Of a DNA stretch of 64,000 nt, positions 42,470 through 51,647 are shown piece by piece (positions within the stretch are counted from its first letter, which is position 1; each line of letters begins with the position of its first letter). Where the stretch lies: positions 62,001 through 126,000 of the forward strand of contig CAIMWO010000040.1 of NCBI GenBank assembly GCA_903845195.1, read 5' to 3'. The notes under the pieces are model-generated. The model was not told the origin of the DNA. It did not search any database and saw nothing but the letters and a program-made list of their open reading frames with translations. This DNA is from an uncultured Phycisphaerales bacterium (GTDB lineage Bacteria > Planctomycetota > Phycisphaerae > WQYP01). The translations under genes were made by a program, and so were the position numbers.

Positions 42470-43687
42470 TCAGTGCATCAAGTCATCCAAACTGAATATG
42501 GGTAGCAACATGGCGATCACGATGGTGCCGATGAGGCCGGCCATGAGGAACAGCAGTGCGGGTTCGGCCAATGCCACGAGCATGCGCAGGCGACGGTCGA
42601 GTTCCGCTTCATACGAGAGGGAGAGGCGCGTGAGTTCCTTGTCGAGCCGGGCGGTTTCTTCGGCGACGGCGATCATTTCGATCACGGAGGGCGGGAAGAG
42701 TCTTTCGCAACTGGCGAGGCTGCGTGACAAGGGCACGCCGCGCTGGACTTCATCGATGGCGCGGACGACGGTATCGGCGAGGGTTTGATTGCCGATGGCT
42801 TCCTTGGCGGTGCGCAGAGCGCTGATGAGCGGCACGCCGGCGGCGATGAGGGTGCCGAGCATGCGGCAGAAGCGGACGAGCGCGAAGTGGGCCACAACCT
42901 GGCCGACCATCGGCGTGGCGAGAATGGTGCGTTCCATGCGTCGCCGGCCGGCTTCAGAGCCGAGGGCCCGGCGTATTACAAGAATCAGGATGATGAGGCC
43001 GCCGGCGACGAACAGGCCATCATGGGAGACGGTCTTGCTGACGGCGACGACGCATTGGGTCAGCCAGGGCAGGGCCTTGTGGGAATCGGCAAACATTCCA
43101 GAGAATTTCGGGATGAACCAGGTCAGCAGGAAGATGACCACGGCGATGGCGAGGACCGCCAATACACAGGGATAGACCATGGCGGCTTTGATCTTGCCTT
43201 TGAGATCCTGCTCGCGGGCGCGGAATTCCGAGATCTGCTGGAGGACGACATCGAGAAAGCCTCCCGCTTCACCGGCGCGGACCATCGCGACGTAGACGCT
43301 GGAAAAGGTGGCGGGCCACTTGGCGAGGGTGTCGGCGAGGGAGACTCCTGAGACGATTTCATCGTGAATTTGTCCCCAGAGGAACCGTGCGGCCGGGCTG
43401 GAGGCTTCGCGTTGCAGCAGGCTGAGGGCACGCGCCAGCGGCACGCCGCCGGAGAGGAGATTGGCCAGTTCGCGTGTGAATGCTTCGACGCTGCGCTGCG
43501 AGACGCGGCCCTGGCGTCCGACGGCTTTGACGCGGCGCTGGGCGCCGCCGCGGTCTTCGGACAGTTCGAGGGGATGGAGACCCCGTGCGGCCAGTTCGGT
43601 CAGCGCCGCGGCGCGCGAATCGGCGGCGAGCGTACCGGCGTTTGATTGGCCGTCGGGTCCGAGAGCTTTATAGGCGAAGACCGTCAT
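42470..43687 (-). CDS. gspF: Type II secretion inner-membrane platform protein
   Basis: A 405-residue polytopic protein with the two repeated GspF domains (ELANLLSGGVPLARALSLLQ; RFCRMLGTLIAAGVPLISAL) and three membrane helices (VLAVLAIAVVIFLLTWF; GGLIILILVI; ALLFLMAGLIGTIVIAMLLPIF). It couples the ATPase to pseudopilus growth. Overlaps gspE by four bases. Confidence 0.93.
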   Translation of the reverse strand: MTVFAYKALGPDGQSNAGTLAADSRAAALTELAARGLHPLELSEDRGGAQRRVKAVGRQGRVSQRSVEAFTRELANLLSGGVPLARALSLLQREASSPAARFLWGQIHDEIVSGVSLADTLAKWPATFSSVYVAMVRAGEAGGFLDVVLQQISEFRAREQDLKGKIKAAMVYPCVLAVLAIAVVIFLLTWFIPKFSGMFADSHKALPWLTQCVVAVSKTVSHDGLFVAGGLIILILVIRRALGSEAGRRRMERTILATPMVGQVVAHFALVRFCRMLGTLIAAGVPLISALRTAKEAIGNQTLADTVVRAIDEVQRGVPLSRSLASCERLFPPSVIEMIAVAEETARLDKELTRLSLSYEAELDRRLRMLVALAEPALLFLMAGLIGTIVIAMLLPIFSLDDLMH

Positions 43688-45399
43688 GCGGGGCGGGCCT
43701 CCGATCGAGTATGTTGCGTCAACTGTTCATCCTTGGTGTTGCGGAGCACTTCCTGCAGGGTGGTGCGCCCTTCGCGGACCAGACGCCAGCCGTCGCCGCG
43801 AAGACTGTTCATGCCTTGCTGCACGGCGATGCGGCGCAGTTCACCGGAGCTGCGGCGTTCGAGGATCATGGTGCGGAGTTCCTCGGTGATCGGCATCATT
43901 TCAAATACGCCGGTGCGGCCGCGGAAGCCGGTCCCCATGCATTGGCGGCATCCTTTGCCGCGGTAGAAGACCTCCGGTGCTTCGCTGCCGAATTCGTTTC
44001 GCGCCGCGGCGACATCGGCGGTCTTGTCGACTTCTTTGCAGGCGGGGCAGATCAAACGCACCAGGCGCTGGGCGATGACCGTTTCCAACGAGGACGACAC
44101 GAGGTAGGGTTCGACGCCCATTTCAATCAGGCGCGTCACAGCGCCCGGCGCGTCGTTGGTATGGAGCGTGGAAAAGACGAGGTGGCCGGTGAGCGACGCC
44201 TGCACGGCGATTTCGGCGGTTTCGCCGTCACGGATTTCGCCGACGAGGACGACGTCCGGGTCGTGGCGGAGGATGGCCCGTAATCCGGCGCCGAAGGTCA
44301 TGCCGGCCTTGGTGGCGACCTGGATCTGGTTGATGCCGCGCAATTGGTATTCGACGGGGTCTTCAATGGTGATAATTTTTCGTTCGACGTCGTTGATGCG
44401 CGAAAGTGCGGCATAGAGGGTGGTGGTTTTTCCGCTGCCGGTGGGGCCGGTGACCAGCACGATGCCGTGGGGAAGATCCAGGACGCGGTCGAACTCGTGG
44501 CGATCGCGGGGCGACATGCCGAGGTGTTCGAGGCCCAGGAGCGCATCACCGCGGTCGAGAATACGAAGCACGACAGCCTCGCCGTGGATCATGGGGATCA
44601 CCGAGACGCGCAGGTCGATTTCCCGTTTGCCGACCTTGAGGCGGATGCGGCCATCCTGCGGGAGGCGTTTTTCGGCGATGTCGAGATGGCTGAGGATTTT
44701 GAGGCGCGACACGATGGCCGCGTGATAGCGTTTGACGGAGGTGGGGATGTTGGCTTCCTGCAGTTCGCCGTCGATGCGATAGCGGACGCGAAGTTCTTTT
44801 TCGAAAGGCTCGACGTGGACGTCAGTGGCCCGCAAGTCGAGGGCCTCGGCAAGAATCTGGTTGACGAACTTGATGATCGACGCATCTTCGGCCGTCTTGG
44901 TCAGATCGAGTTCGTCATCGGATGCGGCCTCGTTGACAACTTCCACTTCATCGTTGTTCATTGATTGCAGGGTATCAGCGCCGATACCGAGCAGACGCTT
45001 GATGCAGCGCTCAATTTCCGTCGCCGGGGCCAGAACCGGGCGGCACTCGCGACCGGTGAGCAGGCGAAGTTCATCGAGGCCGGCATGATCGAAGACGTGG
45101 CTGGTGGCGACGGTGATGAAGTGCCCGCGATCTTCCAGAGGCACGAGCTGGCGTTCGAGCAGAATGCGGGCCGGGAAAGCGGCGAGAAGTTCTTTGGGGG
45201 GGGTGACGGTTTCCAGATCGACATAGGGAAGATCGAGCGCGGCGCCGAGGCTGCGCAACAGGCGTTCTTCGGAAAGGCCGTCGGCCTGGCGCAAGGCGTC
45301 TTCCAGCGGCGTGCCGTGCGATGAGAGATCGCGGACGCGTCGCGCGGTGACTTCGGTCAACAGGCCTTCATGGAGAAGCGTTTCAACGATATCGAGCAT
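43684..45399 (-). CDS. gspE: Type II secretion ATPase
   Basis: A 571-residue GspE/PulE ATPase. An N1-like domain (about 1-140) comes first, then the core with Walker A GPTGSGKTT at 318-326, the Asp box, Walker B LVGEIRDGETAEIA and the His box. The C-terminal zinc element is CPAC...CRQC. The ATG at 45399 begins the family's N-terminus (MLDIVETLLHEG), although its ribosome site is weak. It powers pseudopilus assembly and is the first T2SS gene, 84 bases after the stress-sigma module on the same strand. Confidence 0.92.
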   Translation of the reverse strand: MLDIVETLLHEGLLTEVTARRVRDLSSHGTPLEDALRQADGLSEERLLRSLGAALDLPYVDLETVTPPKELLAAFPARILLERQLVPLEDRGHFITVATSHVFDHAGLDELRLLTGRECRPVLAPATEIERCIKRLLGIGADTLQSMNNDEVEVVNEAASDDELDLTKTAEDASIIKFVNQILAEALDLRATDVHVEPFEKELRVRYRIDGELQEANIPTSVKRYHAAIVSRLKILSHLDIAEKRLPQDGRIRLKVGKREIDLRVSVIPMIHGEAVVLRILDRGDALLGLEHLGMSPRDRHEFDRVLDLPHGIVLVTGPTGSGKTTTLYAALSRINDVERKIITIEDPVEYQLRGINQIQVATKAGMTFGAGLRAILRHDPDVVLVGEIRDGETAEIAVQASLTGHLVFSTLHTNDAPGAVTRLIEMGVEPYLVSSSLETVIAQRLVRLICPACKEVDKTADVAAARNEFGSEAPEVFYRGKGCRQCMGTGFRGRTGVFEMMPITEELRTMILERRSSGELRRIAVQQGMNSLRGDGWRLVREGRTTLQEVLRNTKDEQLTQHTRSEARPA

Positions 45400-45483
45400 G
45401 TGTACGGCCCAACAAGGAACAGCCGGTGCAAAAACCGCCGGGCGCCGTTCGCGCGGGATTGCGAACGGGCCCGGCACGAGGAG

Positions 45484-45999
45484 CTATTCCAGAATGCTCA
45501 TGCCGACCAGGACGGCTTCCTGGCGCGCGGTGAGGATTTCGGTGAGGTCTTTCTGTGCGGCCTTGAGGGCATCAGCGGCCTTGGCGCGGGCGTCGCGCAG
45601 GGCGGTGAGCTTGGCCTTGATTTCCGCGGGAGTGGCATCTTTGTTGTCGAGCGTGTCGTGGAGATCCTTGGTGGCCGTCGCTACCGGGGAGGAATTTTCC
45701 TGTGGGGCCGGGGCATCAGCATTATTGCGTCCACCACCGTTGCGGCGGCCCATCATGCCGCCGCGCATATCGCGCTGGGCGGTGAGGACCTTTTCCAGCT
45801 TGGGCTGGATGGCCTTCCATTCATCGTCGGTTGCGCCGAGTTGTTCTTTCATGAACGTTTCCATGCGTGCGCGGAAGTCGCCGCGACCGCCGTTGGCGGC
45901 CGGTCCAGTCGTGGGCGCCTGTTGCGCCGAAGTGGGAATGGCTAACACGACCCCGAGGACCAGCGTTGCACACGCGAACCAGAAACTCATTGCCTTCAT
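45484..45999 (-). CDS. Secreted Spy-like protein (second of the sigma module)
   Basis: A 171-residue exported protein. Signal MKAMSFWFACATLVLGVVLAIPTSA precedes a charged helical body (MKEQLGATDDEWKAIQPKLEKVLTAQRDM ... LTALRDARAKAADALKAAQKDLTEIL). Helical, Met/Gln-rich exported proteins of this size are often Spy/LTxxQ-like. AGGAG lies before the ATG at 45999. It lies between the metal-sensor-like gene and gspE and may link the two groups. Exact family not recognised. Confidence 0.65.
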   Translation of the reverse strand: MKAMSFWFACATLVLGVVLAIPTSAQQAPTTGPAANGGRGDFRARMETFMKEQLGATDDEWKAIQPKLEKVLTAQRDMRGGMMGRRNGGGRNNADAPAPQENSSPVATATKDLHDTLDNKDATPAEIKAKLTALRDARAKAADALKAAQKDLTEILTARQEAVLVGMSILE

Positions 46000-46055
46000 T
46001 TGACGCTCCTGAAAAGAGGACATTGGATTTTCCACAGGGAAAAGAACCTTTTGTT

Positions 46056-46556
46056 TTATTCTTTGGCCGGGCCGGAAGCGGGCTGTGATGCCGGGCTCGG
46101 CGGGCCGCCGGGAGGACCATGCCGATGCTCATCCCGTTTCAGCATTTCCTCGTATTTGGTGCGCTGGGTATCGGTCAGTATCTGCTTGGTGCGATCGATC
46201 ATTTCCTGAAACGCCTTGCTGCGCTGGCGGTCGAGGGCTTCCTTTTGAGCGTTGTAATCGGCGATGATTTTTTCATAGGCGGCCTTCTGTTCGGCGGGAA
46301 TCAGCAGGGCGATGGCGGCATCGCGTTCGGTTTGCATAGCCCGCCGTCGATCGGAGAAATCGGCCCGCGGCATTCCCTGCGACCAGATGGTCTTCATTTG
46401 TTCCTGCTGCTGCGGTGAGAGGTGCAATTCGTCGGCCAGCCAGGAATGGCGGTCGCGATGCAAACCCGCCCGGCTCCAACCCAGTCCCAGGAGGGTGCCT
46501 GCCCCAAGTGCCAGCAAGAACGCGATGATTCCCCAGGCGATAATTTTTCTATTCAT
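46056..46556 (-). CDS. Periplasmic heavy-metal-sensor-like (Spy/CnrX/ZraP-type) protein
   Basis: A 166-residue protein with an N-terminal membrane helix (IIAWGIIAFLLALGAGTLLGLGW) and a periplasmic helical hairpin containing LSPQQQEQMKTIW, RRAMQTERDAAIALLIPAEQKAAYEKI and TQILTDTQRTKYEEM-like repeats. This is the metal-resistance/Spy-type fold seen in CnrX and ZraP. A tail with HRHGPPGGPP could bind metal. It overlaps the anti-sigma gene by eight bases, so sigma factor, anti-sigma and sensor form one unit as in CnrYXH-type systems. Confidence 0.72.
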   Translation of the reverse strand: MNRKIIAWGIIAFLLALGAGTLLGLGWSRAGLHRDRHSWLADELHLSPQQQEQMKTIWSQGMPRADFSDRRRAMQTERDAAIALLIPAEQKAAYEKIIADYNAQKEALDRQRSKAFQEMIDRTKQILTDTQRTKYEEMLKRDEHRHGPPGGPPSPASQPASGPAKE

Positions 46557-47022
46557 GAGCGTTGCTCCCGGAAAGATCCTGCACCATCCACTGCGCGATC
46601 GCCACTTCAGGATTGTTGTTTGCCGACGTTGTGCTCTGTGGATCGACGGCGTGGGTTTCCCAGGGCACGAGGCTTTCCGGCGCGGCGGAACTCGTCTGTG
46701 CCACCCACAGCGCGGTGACGATAAACAGAGATGCCGCCACCGCGACGAACGCCCGCGCCACGCGGCCCAGACTGCGATCGCGCTGTGCATCGACGGCGTT
46801 ATGCACGCGGCGCAGCGCTTGCGGCGTGATGGCGGGGGGGGAGATTTGCGTGAAACGATCGGAGAGTTTTTGGAGATGTGCCAGTTCATCCCGGCATATC
46901 GCGCATTCCTGCAGATGTGCGGAGATCTGCTGGCGCTCAGACGCCGCCACTTCGCCATCATGGAAGGGGCTGATTCGCGCCGTGAAGCGGCAATTGCTCG
47001 CGTTCAGGCCTTCAGGCGTCAT
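46549..47022 (-). CDS. Zinc-finger (HC2) transmembrane anti-sigma factor
   Basis: A 157-residue protein. The N-terminal zinc-binding anti-sigma domain has the HxxxCxxC motif (HLQECAICRDEL) and an upstream His in SPFHDGEVA. One membrane helix (AFVAVAASLFIVTALWVA) and a short periplasmic tail follow. It should hold the adjacent ECF sigma factor at the membrane. It overlaps the sigma gene by 11 bases. Start ATG at 47022; the longer upstream frame is a shadow. Confidence 0.83.
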   Translation of the reverse strand: MTPEGLNASNCRFTARISPFHDGEVAASERQQISAHLQECAICRDELAHLQKLSDRFTQISPPAITPQALRRVHNAVDAQRDRSLGRVARAFVAVAASLFIVTALWVAQTSSAAPESLVPWETHAVDPQSTTSANNNPEVAIAQWMVQDLSGSNAHE

Positions 47023-47602
47023 TTTTGTACCCCTTGAGCAAATTCCGCAATTCCTGCCGGGCCCGGTACAAGCGCGATTCGACGGTGCCGCGAGGCACGG
47101 CCAGCGTGGCCGCGATCTCTTCGTAAGGCAGTCCCTCAAGTTCCCGCATGATGATCACCGTTCGATGCTCCAACGATAACTGTTCCAACGCGCCCATCAG
47201 ATCTTCACGGGTGTCGACCTCTTCGGCATGGCCGGGCACCGCCAGGGGGGCCGCAACGGCGGCATCGCTCGTGGAAACCGTGCGCCGGACTGCGCGGCGG
47301 CGTCGCAGTTCAGCCGCCTGGCGGACGAGAATCTGACCCAGCCAGGTTCGCACGGCCGCACGTTTTTCAAAGTGCACCAGGGCACGAAAAGCCCCGGCAA
47401 AGGTTTCTTGCAGCACGTCTTCGGCATCGACGGCATTGCCGACCAGCGTATAGGCCAGCCGGTACAGGCTTGGGGCGTGCCGATCCACCAGGGTGTGAAA
47501 AGCAGCGGTGTCGCCTTCTTGGGCGCGATCAACGAGTGCTGCGTCCGTATCCTGTCCAGACGCAGAGTCGTTGGTTGAGTCTTGTTGGCCAATCTTGACC
47601 AC
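47012..47602 (-). CDS. ECF-type RNA polymerase sigma factor
   Basis: A 196-residue group 4 sigma factor. Region 2: AFHTLVDRHAPSLYRLAYTLVGNAVDAEDVLQETF. Region 4: LEHRTVIIMRELEGLPYEEIAATLAVPRGTVESRLYRARQEL. It heads a four-gene unit with its anti-sigma and two exported helical proteins, so an envelope or metal-stress response is likely. It probably drives its own operon and perhaps the T2SS genes beyond it. An upstream promoter motif was not identified. Confidence 0.9.
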   Translation of the reverse strand: MVKIGQQDSTNDSASGQDTDAALVDRAQEGDTAAFHTLVDRHAPSLYRLAYTLVGNAVDAEDVLQETFAGAFRALVHFEKRAAVRTWLGQILVRQAAELRRRRAVRRTVSTSDAAVAAPLAVPGHAEEVDTREDLMGALEQLSLEHRTVIIMRELEGLPYEEIAATLAVPRGTVESRLYRARQELRNLLKGYKNDA

Positions 47603-47809
47603 GCCTTACATCCTTAGTTGCGCCAAGGCTGGGTTTTCTTCCATCGAAGGCCAATTTTGTCGCCGCGAGTTCGCCTTCCGCCCTATATCACAGGTCCCAA
47701 CGCCCGGGGGCACAATGGGTTACGAAATTTGTCCGAAATTTTCCCTGCATGCCGATCACGGAATTTCGGGAAGACGGACGCTGCGAACCCGTATCGTGCC
47801 GCTGGCCAA

Positions 47810-49183
47810 TTACCGTTTGCAGCGCATATCCACCACGGTGATAGATGTCGGCGGAAGTCTGACGGTATCGGGTGCGACGCCGGACCATTTTGCCTTCGGC
47901 AATTTTTTCCAAGTCGGGTGCATGTCTTGCGGATTTTTTCCCGCAAAGGAATAGACGGCGTGTGTCTTCAATTCGCCCTTCAGGTTGACTTCGATATGCA
48001 CTTCTTTCTTGGCCGGGGTTCTGTTGATGATGAACACCGTCAGTGTTTTACGTTTGGGGTCGAAAGAGGCGTAGGTACGCACGCCCGCCGGCCCCGATGT
48101 CTTGACCATCTTCTGCTTTAAAAACTCTCCCCAGATGGCGAGTGGACGGCCCGCCGGCAGGATTTCGTTCTTCCTGCCCAACGCATACCACATCGTGACG
48201 GGCTTATGGTCTTCGACCCAGCGCGTGTTCCAGAGCATGGCTGCGAGAACGCGATCGTTGCAGAGGAATTCGCCGGCCATGTCGAAGGTGACGATCGCGT
48301 GGCCCAGGTCGTTTTTCCATGGCCACCCTTTTGTGAAATCGACCGCATTGAACTCCGAGGCGACGACCTGGATGCGGTTGCGATGCGGCGATTGGGCAAT
48401 GGCCGCGGCGGCCTCGCGCACCATATTGTCCAGCTCGGTGCCTTGCGCAGCGGGGTCGGCATAGCGTGCGAAACCTTCCGGCCAACCGACGTAGTTGCTC
48501 ACCGTCACGAAATCCAAATCCGGCCCGGCGATTTCGAGGAGGGTCTTAAACCAATCGACGTGAATCCCGCTGCATCCGGTTCTGATCCGCGGATCCACGG
48601 CTTTCATGGCGCGGGAGAACTCGCGGGCGACCTGCCCGATCTCCTGCGCGGTGCCGGTCTTGTTATGCCAATTTTCGTTGCCGATTTCCCAGTGCATGAT
48701 GCCGTACTTCCTGGTGATGTTGGCGTAGCGGACCCACGCCACGGCATGGGCGAGGAATTCTTCTTTGGTTTTTCCGGTGCGTGCCAAGGAATCGTAAGCG
48801 ACGACGACGAACGGATGCGCGCCGATTGCACGAACGTAGCGCATGTATTGATCGAAGTTCAGAAGGTCTCGGCCCTTCACGTAATCGAGATAGGGCCCGA
48901 AGACTTGTGGATCGGCGCGGGTGTAGGGAGGCTTGGCGAAAAAGTGGAAATCCGACTTTTCGCCGCCGGGATAACGGAGCCAGCCGACGTTCATCTTTTT
49001 CAGGACGGACTGGATGCGCGGCGTGCCCGTCGGGCGATTACAGTTCTTGTCCCGCAGATAGTTGATGTTGATGCCGATGGGATTAACTGACAGCGATCTG
49101 ATGACCGCAGTCGTATCCACCCGAATTTTTTCACAGGGGACGAGAAGCACGCGGGTGGCATTCGACGGGCGGCGGGGATTCAT
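47810..49183 (-). CDS. GH51-like (alpha-L-arabinofuranosidase-type) clan-A hydrolase
   Basis: A 457-residue protein whose TIM barrel shows GWLRYPGGE (69-75), the acid/base in HWEIGNEN (Glu170) and the nucleophile in VVASEFNA (Glu277), the layout of GH51 arabinofuranosidases. A C-terminal beta domain follows (LTVFIINRTPAKKEVHIEV). No signal peptide from the ATG at 49183. Longer upstream frame is not convincing. Single gene, divergent from a glycosyltransferase. Related GH-A families are possible. Confidence 0.72.
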   Translation of the reverse strand: MNPRRPSNATRVLLVPCEKIRVDTTAVIRSLSVNPIGININYLRDKNCNRPTGTPRIQSVLKKMNVGWLRYPGGEKSDFHFFAKPPYTRADPQVFGPYLDYVKGRDLLNFDQYMRYVRAIGAHPFVVVAYDSLARTGKTKEEFLAHAVAWVRYANITRKYGIMHWEIGNENWHNKTGTAQEIGQVAREFSRAMKAVDPRIRTGCSGIHVDWFKTLLEIAGPDLDFVTVSNYVGWPEGFARYADPAAQGTELDNMVREAAAAIAQSPHRNRIQVVASEFNAVDFTKGWPWKNDLGHAIVTFDMAGEFLCNDRVLAAMLWNTRWVEDHKPVTMWYALGRKNEILPAGRPLAIWGEFLKQKMVKTSGPAGVRTYASFDPKRKTLTVFIINRTPAKKEVHIEVNLKGELKTHAVYSFAGKNPQDMHPTWKKLPKAKWSGVAPDTVRLPPTSITVVDMRCKR

Positions 49184-49342
49184 GACACTCACTCCGAACG
49201 CAGCAGAACCGGGCAAATCACCATCATATCCGCAAATTTGCGTTTGATGGTTCGGCTTTGCCGGGCTGTGTCTCAAAACGGCGGCGATGTGGTAAACTCG
49301 CTCCGGCTTTTCAGGGACATTGGCGGAGGCATTGGGCGGCGC

Positions 49343-50122
49343 ATGTTCAAGTCTGATTACGTAACGGTCGTCACCGCGACCACGGGACATCGCGATCTGC
49401 TGCGCTGCCTCAAATCGGTCCAGGCGCAGAGCTATCGGCAGGTAGAACATCTCGTTGTGGTGGACGGACCGGAACATCAGGAGAAAGTTGCGGCGGTGCT
49501 GGCGCAGTTACCCGCGGGAAGCAAACCGCCGCAGGTGATCCAATTACCACAGGCCACGGGCAAGAACGGCTGGTGCGGACACAGGATTTATGCGGCGGCT
49601 TCGTTCCTGGCCAATTCCGAATTCGTGGCCTTTCTGGATGAAGACAATTGGTACGATGCGGACCACGTGGAGAGCCTGGTGTCGGCCCTCCGGACGGCCA
49701 ATGCGCGGTGGGCGTTTTCGTTGCGGAAGATCGTCGATAAGGACGGCGCGTTCATTGCCAATGACCTGTGCGAAAGCTTGGGGAACCTGCACGGTGTCTT
49801 CAGCAACCCTGAGGCGGCGCTGGTGGACACGAGTTGTTATCTGCTGACGCTGGAATTGGCGGTGGGATTTGCATCGGTCTGGTTTGGCCCGACGCAACCG
49901 GGTCCCGGTGGCGAGGAACGCGACTGGGCACTGTGCAAGACGTTGCTGCAGTACGCGCCGGAAGCCTGCACGAACTTGAAACACACGTTGAACTACACGG
50001 TGGGAAACCGGGCGAACAGCGTGCAGGGGGCTTATTTTCTTCACGGCAACGAGGAAATGCGCAAGCGGTATCCCGACGGGATGCCGTGGGAGAAGGTGAC
50101 GCTGCCGGGGATTCAGTTGTAG
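49343..50122 (+). CDS. Family 2 glycosyltransferase
   Basis: A 259-residue GT-A fold glycosyltransferase: VTVVTATTGHRDLLRCLKSVQAQSYRQVEHLVVVDGP at the N-terminus, then the donor-metal motif FLDEDNWYD (DxD-type) near residue 100 and EERDWALCKTLL near 195, where the catalytic base of GT2 enzymes lies. Soluble. Transfers a sugar to an unknown acceptor. The ATG at 49343 starts the fold; GGAGG is 14 bases upstream, rather far. Confidence 0.82.
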   Translation: MFKSDYVTVVTATTGHRDLLRCLKSVQAQSYRQVEHLVVVDGPEHQEKVAAVLAQLPAGSKPPQVIQLPQATGKNGWCGHRIYAAASFLANSEFVAFLDEDNWYDADHVESLVSALRTANARWAFSLRKIVDKDGAFIANDLCESLGNLHGVFSNPEAALVDTSCYLLTLELAVGFASVWFGPTQPGPGGEERDWALCKTLLQYAPEACTNLKHTLNYTVGNRANSVQGAYFLHGNEEMRKRYPDGMPWEKVTLPGIQL

Positions 50123-50152
50123 GTTGGCGCGCGTCACCGGGTCGATCTTTGA

Positions 50153-51427
50153 TTACACCGGTTGCATGGATTGCTCGGCGATGCCGAGTTCGAGGAGCAT
50201 GCGCGAGAGAAGTTGGCCGGAGGCGGGCAGGGCCGAGAGGATCTGGCGTTCGTGACCGCGGACCCAGTCGGGGGCCGAATCGAGGGCGACGGGGTTTCCG
50301 TCGAGACAGAGGAGTTTTCGCCACTGGCTGAGGCGCTCGGTGTTGTAGCCATCAAGCACAGCGGGCGGTCGGCGATCGCGGATGGCATGGGCAATGCGTG
50401 TGGCCAGCTCGTGGGCCTCGGACAGGCCAACGTTCATGCTTTGCACCCCGACCGGTGCGGCAAGGTGCGCGGCATCGCCGGCCAGCCAGCAGCGGCCGGT
50501 TCCGAAACGTTCGGCGAGGCGTTGTTCGAAGCGGACCATGACGGCCCAGCGGAGTTCGCCGATCCAGCCGTCAAACCATGGGGCCCGATCGTGGGAGAGT
50601 TTGCGGAGGTCGTCGAGCGTCAAGTGCGGGTAGGCCGATCCGCCGATGAAGACGGCGAGGCGTTGCTTGTTGCGGGAGTCATCGCCCCACTGATTATCGT
50701 GAAGCTGGAAGCTCCAGCGGCAGCGGTTTTCGCCCAAGGGCCAGATCACATCGGTGAAGTCGTCGCCGAGGATGATGCGCACTTCGTCGTCAAGGTTTTC
50801 GCCGGTGGCAAATTCGAAGATGGCGTAAAGCTGCGGCGGGGCGACTTCGGGGTTGTCGATGCCCAGCGCGCGGCGCAAGCAGGAATTGTGGCCGTCGGCG
50901 CCGATGACGTAGGAAGTGTCATGACAGAATGAACGTTCGATGGCCCAGTCGGTGGTATAGGTGGCGTAACCGCCGCCGGACACGTCCAGTTCATCGACGG
51001 CGGTCGTGACATTCTGCTCATGCTGATCGATGGCGGAGAGCCGGTGGTTCCATAGCACTTGCGTGCCGAGGTGACGGAGCTTTTCGACGAGGAGGCGTTC
51101 GAGGGTGTCCTGCCCGATGACGACAACCGAGGGGTAATCGGCGCTGAACTGATCCAGAGAGAGTTCGCCGACGCGGCCGGTGCTGTTATAGAAGGCGATG
51201 CGGCGGACGGGGTGTCCGCAGCGCAGGACGTCGCCGAGGAGGTGGATATGATCGAGAATTTCCAATGAGCCGGGATGAAGCGCCAGCGCGTAGCTTTGCG
51301 CCGCGGGGCGCGGTTCCTCATCCAACAGTTCAATGGAAAGGCCGCGCTGAGCCAGTGTAAGTGCGGCAGTAAGCCCGACGGGACCGGCACCGGCCACGAG
51401 GGCGTCGGTAGGATTTGTGGCAAACAT
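50153..51427 (-). CDS. FAD-dependent aromatic-ring-type monooxygenase (class A)
   Basis: A 424-residue flavoprotein of the PHBH/UbiH group. FAD motifs are all visible: VAGAGPVGLTAALTLA near residue 12, a second GADGHNSCLR (DG motif) near 175, and CWLAGDAAHLAAPVGVQSMNVGL (GD motif) near 300. Such enzymes hydroxylate aromatic or polyketide-like substrates with NAD(P)H and oxygen. The ATG at 51427 follows GGAGG. Convergent with the glycosyltransferase; no pathway partners nearby. Confidence 0.85.
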   Translation of the reverse strand: MFATNPTDALVAGAGPVGLTAALTLAQRGLSIELLDEEPRPAAQSYALALHPGSLEILDHIHLLGDVLRCGHPVRRIAFYNSTGRVGELSLDQFSADYPSVVVIGQDTLERLLVEKLRHLGTQVLWNHRLSAIDQHEQNVTTAVDELDVSGGGYATYTTDWAIERSFCHDTSYVIGADGHNSCLRRALGIDNPEVAPPQLYAIFEFATGENLDDEVRIILGDDFTDVIWPLGENRCRWSFQLHDNQWGDDSRNKQRLAVFIGGSAYPHLTLDDLRKLSHDRAPWFDGWIGELRWAVMVRFEQRLAERFGTGRCWLAGDAAHLAAPVGVQSMNVGLSEAHELATRIAHAIRDRRPPAVLDGYNTERLSQWRKLLCLDGNPVALDSAPDWVRGHERQILSALPASGQLLSRMLLELGIAEQSMQPV

Positions 51428-51647
51428 GAGCGACCTCCCACACCGCCTCATTATGATGAGTATAGGCAGATAAACGGGGGGAACACGGTGCGGGTTGAAA
51501 AACGCCCGAAATTATGCCCGCCAAGCCCGCGATGAAAGATTGATCCTAAGTTGTGCAGGGTGTCGAAGATGGATAGAGTGGGATGCATAGGAAGATTTCG
51601 GGAGCGGCAGGATGCCGGAAGCCCAATGAAGGACGCGGAGCGCGTAA

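Noticed and set aside
47603..47809. Possible promoter motif for the ECF sigma factor
   Set aside because: No AAC...CG-type pair with right spacing that I could defend by eye.
51447..51460. CTCAT-N4-ATGAG inverted repeat as an operator for the FAD monooxygenase
   Set aside because: Too short and no regulator gene nearby; such repeats arise often by chance.
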